The notes: generated from the letters alone by a model not told the origin. A stretch of 64,000 bases of DNA from Manihot esculenta (GCF_001659605.2 NC_035171.2:8165873-8229872), one strand, 5' to 3'; positions 39,158 to 50,960 are shown, counted from the stretch's first letter. Program-made: numbers and translations.

Positions 39158-40787
39158 GTAAATTTTAAATCTCTTATCTTTGTATTTATAAATTGATTTC
39201 TTTTTAAAAAAAAAATAAATGAATTTCTCAAATGTTTTTATATATGATTTTACAAAACTATGTATAAACTAATATTATATATATGTATAATATTTATTAT
39301 AATTGAATATATATAATTAAGAAATATAAGTATCCTATCATTTAAAGGTAAACTTTAAATCCCTTATCTTTATATTTATAAATTGATTTTTTTTAAAAAA
39401 AAATTCCTCAAATGTTTTTATATATGATTTTACAAAACTATGTATAAACTAAAACATTTCTCTTCATTATTATGTATATATTATGTATATACATAAATTC
39501 ATATTTTGCATTAATATAATATAATTGAAATCAAATTTTAAGATAAATAAAATGTAAATCATAATTTTATTAAAATATTTTTGAATGAAATAAGCGTTTA
39601 CCTACAAAATAATTAAAATTTATGTTAAAAAGAAAAGTAATTTTTTTATATATAATTGAAAAATATAATCTTCAATGACATTTTTTTTTAACATCGTTCA
39701 TCATCGCTATTAAAATTTCCAATTCATATAAATATATAAAGCAAATTAAATTAAAAATATTAAAATCGATGAATATTTATTATTTGTTATGTGAATTAAA
39801 AAAATATACATAATTAAAAATTACATAAAATTTTAAATATATTTTCAAAGTTTTTTCTTAATTTAAAATAATAGTAGTTCTTTGACTCTTGGATTTATTG
39901 CTTTACATAGTTAATTAAACCCACTGAACCTTGCCCTTTATATATATAAAAATATAAAAAAAAATACTTTTTGCTATTTTTTTGGATTCAACTATAAGTG
40001 AATTTATATAAAATTTTATATATTTATATTATAAATTCATGTGAAATTAAATTTATATTTTTTGCTATTTGTTTAAAATTAAGTATCGTTTTAAAGTAAT
40101 GTGTAGTTTGAACTTTTAGCTATTAGAATACCAAAAATTCCAAACTTTTTAATTTATTTTTATAATTAGGATTAAAGTAAAGGATTTTTCATAAAATTTA
40201 AATATAAATATTCATAAATTTTTTAATAATATTTTTATTATTGCTTTATTCATTTATTAACGGTGTAAGATACCATATTTATTTTAATATTAAATTTATT
40301 TGTCACCGTACGATTTAATATCCAATTTTTTTAATAGAGATTTAATGATGTTGGTTTATTTTTATTGTTTTACCTATTTCTTAAAATTTAAGTTCTTAAA
40401 TAGCAATTATAAAAAGTTTAAAAATCTAAAAATAATACTTTAAGTTTATCAAATTTAAATAACTTTTCACAATTTTTTTATGTTCAAAATGTTATATAAT
40501 TTATACGAGCAATGAATTAAATCAGGCTAGTGCTGCAATAAAAATTAATACTGCAATTTAAAATTTAAAATTTAAAATTTAAACAAAATCTTGTTATTAA
40601 TGTTTAATAACGTAGGGTTAATAACATAAACCTTTTCTTATTTGGATTAATTTTAGTTTATATTACATTAAATGTTACTATTTATTTTTAATTTATTACA
40701 AAAACCAATATGTATATGAATGATTTTATTTAAAGCTATTAATTTTATTATTATAAATTAGTTGATCTAATTTCTTTGGTTATATAG

Positions 40788-40859
40788 AGTTTTCGACTTT
40801 CAAAAGGTTAGAGACTTTGAATTTAGAGGGCAACGCTTTCACGGGAAGTATTCCGGAAG
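40788..40859 (+). CDS. RLP2 short LRR exon before the last exon
   Basis: Acceptor TATATAG, donor GGAAG|GTATGTG; 72 nt, FKRLETLNLEGNAFTGSIPE. Confidence 0.8.
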
Positions 40860-41016
40860 GTATGTGAGCTCCCCCTTCTCTGAAAGCATTATATTTATAT
40901 AGTAATAAACTCAGCGACACTTTACTAAAGCAAAGTAACCAAATTCTAATTTTGTGATAATTATTTGCAGAGAGAAGATGTTAATGTTAGTAATCCTTTT
41001 ATTTGTTATAATATAG

Positions 41017-43075
41017 GTTTGTGTGGTTTAAATGATCTTCAACATTTAGATCTCAGCTATAATGAATTTGGAGGCACTCTTCCTCAATGCCTTGGCAATT
41101 TGACATCTCTCACATTCCTAGATCTGTCTGAGAACCACTTAACAGGGCGTCTTCCTTCATTTTGGCCACCTAACCTCCAATATGTTGATCTTAGCCATAA
41201 TCATCTCGAAGACGTATTCTCTTTCAATTATTCCAGCCTTGAGGTGATTGGATTAAGTGGCAACAAAATTACGTTTGAGAATGGTTGGATTCCATCATTT
41301 CAATTAAGAGCTCTTATAATGCAAGATTGTGGTCTCGGAAGTATTCCTGAGTTTCTCACAACAATTTAAAAGGAAGATTTCCTTATTGGTTACTTCAAAA
41401 CAATGGAGGACTTGAGATCCTAAATCTCATGAATAATTCTTTCACTGGCCAGCTTGAAATTGGGGCAAAGATGCTTCCGAACACGACATATCTTAATTTA
41501 GCCAGAAATCATTTTGAAGGTGATCTTCTCTTTTCTGCTGGCGATGACTGTAAATTGATCGCTTTAGATTTGTCTCATAACAACTTTTCAGGGGAAGTTC
41601 CAGAGAGACTGCTTTCAAATTGCATTTCCTTGGGCTATTTGAGGTTATCTCATAATAATTTTCATGGTCAGATAGCATTGTTTAACTTGACTCGAATTGA
41701 TGATTTGGATTTGAATGACAACCAATTTCAAGGAATCCTATCAAGTTTATTCACCAATTTTAGTCATCAAAGCTATGGCCCAAAGGTGTTACATTTGAGC
41801 AACAATCGATTGCACGGTGAGATTCCACACTGGATCGGTAACTTCACGGGATTGGGATATCTCAACTTGCGCGATAATCTTTTTCAAGGTCAGATTCCAT
41901 GCCAACTTCTTTCAACAAGAATAGAGTATCTAGACCTTTCTTATAATTCTTTTTCTGGATTGTTACCTTCTTGCTTCAATGGAAGTTCTTTGCAACAAAT
42001 AAATTTGCAAGGTAATAGATTCAGTGGTTCAATACCTGAAGCTTTGCTTAATATCTCAACACTGAACTTATTAGACTTAAGCGACAACGAGTTGTCGGGC
42101 ACCATTCTTAATAAATCTGATGAGAATTTAAGTGGTTTACTAGTTCTTTTATTACGAGGAAATCATTTCAATGGCTTCATTCCAAATTGGTTGTGTCATC
42201 TGAATGATGTCAACTTATTGGATCTTTCAAGGAACTCTTTTTCTGGGTCTATACCCCATTGCTTATATAATCTCTCATTTGCAAGGGAAGGAGAAGGAAA
42301 TCTCTATAATCTCACATTCAGCGACACAGTTTTTAAATGGGAGATAGAATATGGGGGTAGAAGCGAAACTTACTTTGATAACAGAGTTTATTTTGATGCC
42401 GAGGTTGATGAAGAAAGTGAGTTTGTTACAAAATATAGAGCCCACACATATAAGAATAAGGCCCTTAATTTAATGTCTGGATTAGATTTGTCAGATAATA
42501 ATCTTACGGGTGAAATTCCAGATGAATTTGGAGTGCTATTTCAAATTCATGCATTAAATTTATCACACAATCAATTGACAGGATCTATCCCGAGATCTTT
42601 TTCAAATTTATCCCAAATAGAAAGTTTGGATCTCTCTTACAACATTTTAAGCGGACAAATTCCAGTAGAATTGATCGATCTAAACTTTCTGGAGGTATTT
42701 AGCGTGGCCCATAACAATTTATCAGGTAGAATTCCAGACATGAAAGGACAGTTCAGTACATTTGAGAGTAAAAGTTATGAAGGAAACCTATTTCTTTGCG
42801 GAACTCAAGTGGGAAGAAAATGCCATGATGATAATGATGAACCATCTCCATCACAAATGGAGTCACCAAAGTCACCACAAGAAGCAAGTGGAAATTGGTA
42901 CGAAATTGATCGCGAGATTTTTCTTGTAAGTTTTTCAGTAACTTTTATAATATTTTTTTTGTCTGTCATCACCATTCTATATGTCAATTCTTATTGGCAA
43001 CAGAGATTGATCTATCATACTAGACAATATTTATTTTCATGTTATTACTTTTTGTATGATAATTTAGTGAAGTGA
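41017..43075 (+). pseudogene. RLP2 last exon: LRRs, island, membrane segment; one frameshift
   Basis: Acceptor AATATAG at 41010-41016, then GLCGLNDLQHLDLSYN. The first frame stops at 41369; the second, from about 41363 (NNLKGRFPYWLLQNN), runs to 43075. Between them an LRR is partly deleted, and the words TTTCTCACAAC and the expected CTCACAACAAT of the LSHNNL motif suggest a deletion between short direct repeats. The second part holds about 15 LRRs, the island ending EFVTKYRAHTYK, C-terminal LRRs (GLDLSDNNLTGEIPDEFG), the cap YEGNLFLCG, an acidic/Pro stretch, a membrane helix (VTFIIFFLSVITILY) and the family tail motif SCYYFLYDNL. Confidence 0.9.
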
Positions 43076-44001
43076 TTTGTCTTCGTATCATTAATTAATG
43101 TAATCAGCTCCTAGATCATCTGGAGCTAATAGTGCTTAGACTAGTAATGTAAATTTACAATTGTTGTGTTTATAACAATTTTGAGTATTAATCACCAAAT
43201 TAATTTTAAATCGGATATGCAAATTGCTTGATTGTGATTTTATTTATATTAAAATCTTTAATTATGAATAGTCTAATTAAAAGAATAATGAACAAGCTAG
43301 GACATCTAGACTTAAGCTAGAACTTGCTTATTACTCTCTCACTCAATTTCATAGACCTTTCTTACAACTATTTGACAGGATTAATATAAACTTGCCTAAA
43401 ACGACAAAATACATGGGGTTTGTACCAAAAGTTGTACTCAACTCTTCAATACTAACAACATTAGACATCAGAGTTCCTTTGTACTATTGAAAAGTAAAAA
43501 TTGAGGATTCACTAGGTTAGTGTGCTCCCTCAGTAAAACTCTTCAATGAGCAAATGCTTGACAGGTTTTAGTAGTAATTATTTCCTAAGGTTAGGTCAGT
43601 GATCTATTTCACTTTCTTACTAAACTAAACAAATTGTTGTCTTTCATAATTAAGAAATTAAAATATCCTTTGTTCACCTTCTGAATCAAGGATTCAGAAC
43701 AGAAAATCTCCCATCATCAGAAAGCCAAAAAGGCAGATAGCTGGCTGAAAAAAATCTTCGGTGGCCAAGCATTAAACAGAACAGAAAGTTTCAATCTAAT
43801 TTAGTAAATAATGCATCAGTTTGGAGAAGTGCAGAATATCAGCAGGTAAAACAACTGGCTAATCAAATTTATTATTTCAAAATCCACATCAATATTAACA
43901 TAGGAATTAACAATTTATCTATTAAGGATTTATCTTAGTCATTTAAATGGAAAGATAAGGGGAAAGAAAAGGGGCATACAGCAGCACCACCATGAAGTTT
44001 T
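43076..44001. other. RLP2 3' flank
   Basis: Contains TAATCAGCTCCTAGATCATC and AT-rich 3' sequence. A short stretch at 43350-43400 (FIDLSYNYLTGLI) reads like one isolated LRR, possibly another scrap of an RLP exon. No other gene seen. Confidence 0.4.
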
Positions 44002-45391
44002 TCATATTGAAAGATCAGCCAAGCTAAAAGTCCTTTCCACGGCTTTGAACCAAGAATCCGCCCTCTTCTTCCTTAGCTCTTCATCTATTAAGGGGCGGAA
44101 AATGTTATCCGTCTTAGCCTTTTCTCCAGAAGCAAATATCTCCTCCTCTTTCCAAATCCCCACAGCCAAACCAGCAGCATAGGCCGCTCCAAGAGCTGTT
44201 GTCTCTATATCAGCAGGTCTCACAACTGGAGATCCCAACAAGTCCGCCTACAAACCATTATGAATGCAAACAACTAAGACTGCGCTCCAGAAAAAAGGCA
44301 AGAAATTTAGATAAATATAATACATAATTATTGTGAAATCTTTTCATAAAGAAAATTTTATTAAAAATCTAGGAAAAACTTATAGCATGTCACAGACCAC
44401 TAAGACCCAAACTTAGAACAAACTTAGCCCCAACATGCTAAGTGAAAAAATCTGGAAAACCTCAATGCAATAAACAAACAACGCTAACAAATTAAACCAG
44501 CAGCACTAGTTACTCCAGGAAACCAATACACATCACAAAGATGCAACAAAACCTCCTAAAAACCAGCTATAAAAAAGATACCAAAGATTACTCAAAATAA
44601 TGAAAACAAACCAAAACCAAAACAACAAAACCCAGGCATTCATAAAGAGCAGCAAGGAACCAAGTGAAGCCTCCACAAAACAGCAGCCGAGAAGCTACGA
44701 AGCAGATACAGAAAAGCAGAGAAAAACAGACCATCAACATGGAGCTGAAATGCAATTCAACTTAGTAGATACCAACCAAACCATGTTATCATTCTTTAAA
44801 AGAACTCCTTTTCTAGGCATAGCCACAAGTTATTCACATTACTGATATTATAGTTTAAAAAAATTATTAAAGAATGCACAAAAGTCAAACCTGCAATTGC
44901 ATCAGAAGGTTGTTAACAGTTGCACCACCATCCACTCTAAGCAAAAACTCCCCCTTTGCATTCCTGTTTTCACCCTTTTCCCCTGCATCTTTGTGCATTG
45001 AGTCCAATACATCTTTAACTTGAAAACACATGCTTTCAAGTACTGCACGAGCAATATGAGACTTATTTGTAAATCTTGTGATCCCAATGCAAACCCCACG
45101 AGCATCATCACGCCACCATGGAGCAAACAGTCCATTAAAAGCGGGCACAAAATATACCCCACCAGTTGAGTCAACCTGCTTTGCAAGTTCCTCAATCTCA
45201 CTTGCACTACTAATTATTCCAAGACTATCTCTAAGCCATTGAACTGCAGCTCCAGCAATAGCAATTGAACCCTCTAAAGCATAATTAGTGGGTGCTTTTG
45301 GGCCAAGCTTAAAAGCCAAAGTGGTTAGAAGCCCATGCTTTGAGTGAATTACATTTTCACCAGTGTTGAGGAGTATGAAAGCACCAGTTCC
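44002..45391 (-). pseudogene. GLPK: Glycerol kinase, C-terminal part only
   Basis: Glycerol kinase phosphorylates glycerol to glycerol 3-phosphate in the cytosol; the plant enzyme (GLI1/NHO1 in Arabidopsis) also affects disease resistance. Minus-strand exon 45391-44891 reads [52 protein letters not shown] and [15 protein letters not shown]; intron 44890-44248 (GT donor, TTTGTAG acceptor, phase 0); exon 44247-44002 reads ADLLGSPVVRPADIETTALG, GAAYAAGLAVGIW and ends LADLSI. This is the FGGY C-terminal domain, about 248 of roughly 520 residues, with no damage in the frame. Before GTGAF the match stops dead in a simple-repeat region with no pyrimidine tract, and no N-terminal exon is found up to 47.8 kb, so it is a truncated copy. 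The functional gene should be elsewhere. Confidence 0.9.
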
Positions 45392-45394
45392 TTT

Positions 45395-45660
45395 TTTTCA
45401 TTTTACTTGAGTTGCTTCCCTCTGTCCGTCGATGCCTCTCTCTCACACTTCACTGACTGTCGGCAGTCCAGTCAGCACCGGCGGCGTCTCCTTTCTCTCC
45501 CCACCGGCGGCGTCTCCTTTCGCTTCCCCTCCTCCTCCCTCTCCAGTGGGCGACATCTCCCACTTCCCAGTCAACGCCTCTCTCCCCCACTTCACTGACG
45601 ACTGCCGGCATCCCAGTCGGCACCAGCGACGTCTCCTTTCTCTCCCCAGTCGACGATAAA
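45395..45660. repeat. GC-rich imperfect repeats next to the glycerol kinase break
   Basis: Words GCCTCTCTCTCACACTTCAC and GCCTCTCTCCCCCACTTCAC (45431 and 45575), and ACCGGCGGCGTCTCCTTTC twice (45477-45530), show nested duplications. GC content is far above the surroundings. It may be the end of an unrecognised DNA transposon that cut the kinase gene. Confidence 0.55.
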
Positions 45661-45663
45661 TCT

Positions 45664-45775
45664 TCTCTCTCCCGGTCAGTGATATCTCCTCTCTCTCTCG
45701 GTCAGTGATATCTCCTCTCTCTCTCCAGTGTGGCGATATCTCCTCTCTCTCTCCAGTGTGGCCATATCTCCCACT
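45664..45775. repeat. Minisatellite, four units of 26-28 bp
   Basis: Units of the form TCTCTCTC-CGGTCAGTGATATCTCC (two) and TCTCTCTCCAGTGTGGCGATATCTCC (two, last with CCATATC). All end GATATCTCC or a one-base variant. Confidence 0.85.
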
Positions 45776-45780
45776 TTGGA

Positions 45781-45960
45781 TACTGTTAAAAAATCTGATT
45801 ATTTGCTATTTGGTTACTCTAACACTGTTGATTTTTAGAATTTATGGACTATTAATCTGATTATTTGTATACTGTTAAAAAATTTGATTATTTGCTATTT
45901 GGTTACTCTAACACTGTTGATTTTTAGAATTTATGGACTATTATTTTGATTGATGAACTA
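45781..45960. repeat. Tandem duplication, unit about 88 bp
   Basis: TACTGTTAAAAAATCTGATT to AATTTATGGACTATTA is repeated almost exactly from about 45869; a third partial echo ends at 45980 (GATTTATGGACTA). Confidence 0.85.
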
Positions 45961-46299
45961 TTAATCTGATTTATGGACTAAAAAACCTTCCAAAAGAGAG
46001 GTTTATGTATTTCCAGAACAAGGGGAAATTGAGGCTCCGTGTTTCCATAAAATATTGGGAGAGAGAATCTGTAATATTGAGTAGAAGAGATTAAATTGAC
46101 AACTGCCTCTGAAAATTGCCTTTATAATAAATTATATCTTGGGTTAACTGTTGGATGGTAGAGTTAATGTAACTTGGATGCAAGTGTTAACTCTTATAAT
46201 TACAGAACCATGTAGATAGTAATACTAAAAATAAGCATAATCTTATCTAATAGGATAAACTCGAGACTAAAAAATTCCTGTAAATTCTATCAAGTAAGG

Positions 46300-46440
46300 T
46301 CTGACACCTCAATCAGAGGATAAGTAAGCTGTTGAAGGTAAACCACAACAAGATTAGCTATATCACCTGCTATTTGATTAGATTCCATCTAAACATAGCA
46401 AAATACCACTTGCCGGTTAAGCTTTTGGCACTAAAATAAT
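46300..46440 (-). pseudogene. Possible LINE RNase H scrap
   Basis: Minus strand reads MESNQIAGDIANLVVVYL, similar in layout to the RESN-VAD-LA end of plant LINE RNase H domains. Very short, so weak. Confidence 0.25.
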
Positions 46441-46444
46441 ACCT

Positions 46445-47760
46445 ACATATAATCAATAGTTCATTATAAATATTTCATTTTTAGTTGCATGACATGTGAT
46501 AATCAAGAGTCCATGATTTTGATATAGAATACAATCTGCTTATGATGTTTTAAAGGTTTTTTTATGTAGTATACAATTTTATTTTTATTTTATTTAATAA
46601 AATTCTATATAATTTAATTTAAATGAATTCTATTATTTAATATGACACGACTTATAAAATTTTATTCAATTTATATTTTATATCATTTCATAATTGAAAT
46701 TTATTTATTTTCATTTTTTAAACTACTCTTAATGCACCAAAAAAAAATAATTTTCTACTCTATTAAAAAATTTTAATTAATTTATAGGAATTAACAAATA
46801 TATATATCCACTAATAACATAATATAAAATAAATTTACATGTACTAAATTTTTATATAACAAAACAAATAGTGGCATTACTAAAAGCATATTAAACTTAG
46901 ATATCATAAAATTAAAAAGAATTAAAATATTTTACATAGTTTTTTAAGAAAAATTATTGTTTAATCCTTATAATATGGAGAAACTTACTAGTTGGTCATT
47001 TAATTTTGAAAAATATATTAAAATATTTCTTAAGTTTCTAAAAGTCTACTAATTAGTCCTTATATTAATTTTAAATATTGTAAAAAAATCTAAAATGTCC
47101 ATAATACGGAGGGATTGATTAGTAGATTTTTTAAAAATACGAGAGATCAATTTCCATAATACGGAGGGATTGATTAGTAGACATTTTAGGATTGGGAGCG
47201 AAATTTCAATTCCGATTCCATTTCAGATTTGTCAAGATATTCGAAAATATTGTCTTTCATAGTTGTATTTTCAACACGGTTTTAATTGGTTTTATTTAAA
47301 CTTAAATTTTACTGAAAATATCTAATTCCGATTGAAGAAATTGTTTAAGCTTTTTGTAGACCTTATAGCCATGGAACCCTATCTGGCCGGATGTATTTTC
47401 TCTTTGAAAATGGAAATTCTGCATAATCCTTTGTCTAAATGCCCATCTCTTATTGAATTGTATAGAAATTGTTTTTGGAAGTTGTGTTTGGCAAGTGATA
47501 TATGAATTTCACATGCCAATCCTTAATTTTAATATGGAACTATATTTAAAAAAAAAAAAAAAAACATTCAGCCATCAATTTCACAAACATTATAAAGATA
47601 AAAATAAAAATAATATTTTTCAACTATACTCTCTATTCATTTTTTTTTTTTACGTTAAATTAAAATCACATAAAAGTTAAAATCTCTTAATTTTAAGCAA
47701 TATAATATGTATTAGAAAATTATTAAATATATATTATTATATTATGAAAATTATGACTAG
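46445..47760. other. AT-rich intergenic DNA
   Basis: No gene seen. Holds one exact-looking direct repeat (listed separately) and an A run at 47550-47564. Confidence 0.5.
47099..47181. repeat. 29-bp direct repeat, 54 bp apart
   Basis: TCCATAATACGGAGGGATTG plus ATTAGTAGA at 47099 and again at 47153. Replication slippage or a small transposition footprint. Confidence 0.85.
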
Positions 47761-47812
47761 TGTATATTCACTTTTTATTTTTTTAATTTTTTCTCAATTT
47801 CATATGGTGCAG

Positions 47813-47887
47813 AATTAAGTAATCTGAAAAATTTGAAAACGCTGGATGTGAGTTATAATCAATTCAACAGCTCCCTCTCAGCGGCAT
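47813..47887 (+). pseudogene. RLP copy B penultimate exon
   Basis: Acceptor GGTGCAG at 47806-47812; reads ELSNLKNLKTLDVSYNQFN then SSLSA. Same type as the 75-nt exons of RLP2, and the proposed donor AT|GTAACT gives the same length. With that donor, joining to the exon at 48595 would create a TGA at the junction (T|GA) instead of the usual Gly codon, so it would not give a functional product. Confidence 0.7.
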
Positions 47888-48303
47888 GTAACTTCACTTT
47901 CATATCCTATCTCCTATGTTATTTTTATTATTGAATACCAACAAACCAATTGATATATTTTTATTAATATATATAAAAACAATATTTTTTTAATTAAATC
48001 ATTTTTTATAGATTTCATTTGATATTAATTTACCCTTTTATTACTTACAAAATTAAATATTATTCTTTTACTTATATTACTTATAAAACTTGAGATTTAT
48101 TAGAATAATTATGTTTAAAATAAATTAATTAAATAATTTTAATGAATTAAAAATATAATATAATTGTAACTATATATTATTTAGTGCTATTATTTTGTAC
48201 ATTTTTTAAAAAATAAGATAATACTAAAAATTATAGAGTTTTATGATCACATTATTAATTTTTTAAATCAAACTTTATGTATATGGTTTAAAAAGTGAGT
48301 TCG

Positions 48304-48306
<3 letters not shown>

Positions 48307-48362
<56 letters not shown>
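48307..48362. repeat. TA microsatellite in the copy B intron
   Basis: About 27 TA units, against about 9 at the same place in copy A (near 140-158). A second run lies at 50734-50752. Confidence 0.9.
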
Positions 48363-48363
<1 letters not shown>

Positions 48364-48594
48364 CATGCACTCACAAATAGATATATAAAAGAATATCTAT
48401 AAAAAAAAATACTTATTTATATTCAACTAGGTGAGCTAATAATAGCATAATTAAATATAATATAATAACATTTTCAATGATATCATATACAAAATAATAG
48501 TTAAATATATTTTGGGCACTAATTAAATTTATTAATTAAATTCTAAATTTTTCTTCAAAAAAATTTTTCATTTGATCAATATTTTCTATCTTAG

Positions 48595-50686
48595 GATTAT
48601 GTGTACTGAAAAGTCTCGTTGAGTTGCATCTCCAAGGAAATCGACTTTCTGGCCCTCTTCCAGAATGTATTGGCAACTTGACCAACCTCCAATTTCTTGA
48701 TCTGTCATTCAATCAGTTGAGTGGCAACATTCAATCTATTGTTTCTGAACTCACCTCCCTCAAGTATTTGCTTCTTTCTGGCAATGAGTTTGAAGGCTCA
48801 TTCTCATTTAGCGCTTTGGCTAACCACTCAAAACTTGAAGCATTTGTACTCTCTCCTGGAAATAGCAGGCTAGAAGTGGAAACAGAAAATCCAACATGGT
48901 TTCCTGCATTTCAACTCAAGTACATTCGATTATCAAATTGCAACTTAAACGTGAGAACTAGAGTTACCAGCATGACATACGCTTTATTGATCTTTCTCAT
49001 AATAAGTTGGTTGGAACATTCCCCACCTGGATCTTACAAAATAATTCCAATTTAGGAGTTATAAATTTGGGGAACAACTCATTCACAGGAGCTTTTCAAC
49101 TGCCCAATATCAAGCATGGTCTAGTTGAGTTAGATATTTCGAGCAATAATCTCACTGGTATGCTGACTAAGGAGTTTGGCTTGGTCCTCCCAAGACTAGA
49201 ATATATAAACATGTCGAGGAATAATTTCGGTGGTAATGTTTCTTCTTCAATCAGTGAGACGCCAGCACTATCTGTTTTGGATTTATCCCATAATAATTTC
49301 TCGGGAGAATTGCCAAGAAGTCTGTTCGCAAATTGTAACATGTATTGTACACTGATTCTATCAAACAACAATTTTCAAGGGAACGTTTTTCCTCAGGGTA
49401 TGAACTTGAGAAGCATGACGGTGTTAGATATGAAAAACAACAACTTCAGTGCGATGGTAGGTGTAGACTTGGTGAATAGCTCCAGCCTCTCTTTTTTTGA
49501 CATATCCAATAACAAGGTATTCGGTCCAATTCCCAGACAACTATGTAATCTGACCGATCTTGTCTTTTTAGATCTCTAAAAAAATAGGTTATATGGGTCT
49601 ATGCCTTCCTGCTTCAATTCTTCATATTTGCACTTTCTGTTTTTACAAAAGAACAATCTAAGTGGACCCATACCCCATGAGTTTCTCAAAAGTCCTAATT
49701 TAGTGGCTCTTGATCTGAGGGATAACAATTTTTCTGGAAATATTCCATCTTGGATCGGTCAGTTCTCTGAATTGCAAGTTCTTTCATTGGGAGGGAATGC
49801 ATTACACGGCCGTATTCCTAATCAGTTGTGTGAATTGAGAAATACGAATATAATGGATCTTTCACGCAACTTACTTTTTGGTTCCGTACCTGCATGCTTT
49901 AGTAACATTTCTTTTGGCAATAATATATCATTTGAGATGATGGAAGTATTTGATATTTCGTATATTCTGGGTTTCTATTTGAGTAATCCCGATAAAATCG
50001 CTCCTAATCTCTATTTGCCATGGGTAGATTGAGATTCTTCAGAAATTGCGGAAGTGGAATTTGCAACGAAATATAGATACAACTCCTACAAGGGTGATAT
50101 TATCAACTCAATGGCAGGAATAGATCTATCGTGCAATGAGTTAAGTGGCAGCATTCCTCAAGAAATTGGAGACCTGCATGAAATTCGATCATTGAATTTG
50201 TCTCACAATCATATAACAGGATCTATACCAGTCAGTTTTTCAAATCTAAGAAGCTTAGAGAGCTTAGATCTTGGCAACAATAATTTGAGTGGTGAAATCC
50301 CGAGTGAACTAGTTGTGCTGACCTTTTTGGAAACTTTCAATGTTTCATACAACAATTTATCAGGTAGGGTTCCTGATGGAGCGCAATTTGGAACTTTGGA
50401 TGAAAACAATTACAGAGGTAATCCTGGTCTCTGTGGACAACGCTTTCATAAGAGCTGCAAAAGTGATGAAGCTCCACAAACACCGCCACCATCTGCTGAT
50501 GTAGAAGAGGAAGATGAAGGGGGTATTGATATGGTGTGGTTCTATTGGAGTTTCAGTGGAGCCTATGTCACAATCCTATTGGTGTTGGCAGCAATCCTCC
50601 GCATCAACACGCATTGGCGCATGTTGTGGTTTTATTATGTTGATATTTGTATTTATTCAATTTCCATTTGGGTTTGTCGAAACTGA
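48595..50686 (+). pseudogene. LRR receptor-like protein, last exon (RLP copy B): frameshift and two stops
   Basis: Acceptor ATCTTAG at 48588-48594, then GLCVLKSLVEL. Compared with copy A, 19 bp are missing at about 48964, which shifts the frame. From about 48968 the LRR frame is open except for TAA at 49577-49579 (one base from a Ser codon inside a normal LDLSKN motif) and TGA at 50030-50032 in the island domain. It keeps the parts copy A lost: several LRRs, the island (EFATKYRYNSYKGD), C-terminal LRRs, the cap NPGLCG, the acidic DVEEEDEGG and the membrane helix SGAYVTILLVLAAILRI with a short tail ending VCRN at 50686. A kinase-less membrane receptor in origin; not functional as it stands. 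Confidence 0.9.
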
Positions 50687-50960
50687 TTTCAAGCAATAGT
50701 CTGACGAAAGACACATTGTAATAAAAAAAAAAAATATATATATATATATATATTTGGTTTTAATGTTGATGTTGCCCTTATTTTGCTTCTGGTAGAATTC
50801 TGGTTTCTAAGGATGTTGGTCTAGTGGAAATGGAAGAACCTTAGGGCAATATGGATACTGCTCTGTAGTGTTTAGGAAGGAAAAGAACTCTAGATTGATG
50901 CAATTTTAAAGGACTGGTTCTTGGGTTTACTTTGCTGCAAGAATGCTAGGGCCATGAGGT

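Larger units (their letters stand above)
32474..39870 (+). repeat. Internal tandem duplication of an exon-intron block in RLP2
   Basis: Block 1 is about 32.47-35.86 kb and block 2 about 35.86-39.87 kb. Exons pair off as 32474/35861, 33927/36845, 35027/38855 and 35252/39083, and introns match too (for example AACTCACTCAACCAT-CTCT at 32673 and 35960; 34900-35010 with 38720-38840; 35400-35860 with 39420-39870). Pair distances are 3828-3831 bp on the right side and 2904 bp for the second pair, so block 2 gained about 0.9 kb of intron. Confidence 0.85.
31849..43075 (+). pseudogene. Multi-exon LRR receptor-like protein RLP2, broken
   Basis: A cell-surface LRR receptor without kinase, of the intron-rich RLP type in which single LRR pairs sit on separate exons. 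Order: signal peptide and CCxW N-cap (exon 1), LRR exons at 32474, 33927, 35027, 35252, 38855, 39083 and 40788, and a long last exon at 41017 with about 20 LRRs, island, C-terminal LRRs, cap, acidic stretch, membrane segment and short tail. Every junction is phase 1, so exons can be skipped or added without changing frame. Damage: exon at 32997 is truncated with a TAA; the acceptor before 35027 is GG instead of AG; exon pieces at 35861 and 36845 lack their 5' ends; a deletion shifts the frame at about 41363 in the last exon. A membrane protein could not be made in full from this copy unless the reference is wrong at that point. Confidence 0.85.
48166..50960. repeat. Segmental duplication, copy B (partner 1-1801)
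   Basis: Same intron, exon and 3' flank as copy A, ending at the same word GGGCCATGAGGT. Confidence 0.9.

Noticed and set aside
45395..45660. Coding exon (84- and 75-codon frames, plus strand) in the GC-rich block
   Set aside because: The frames come from nested simple repeats (Ser/Pro/Leu-rich), with no motif.
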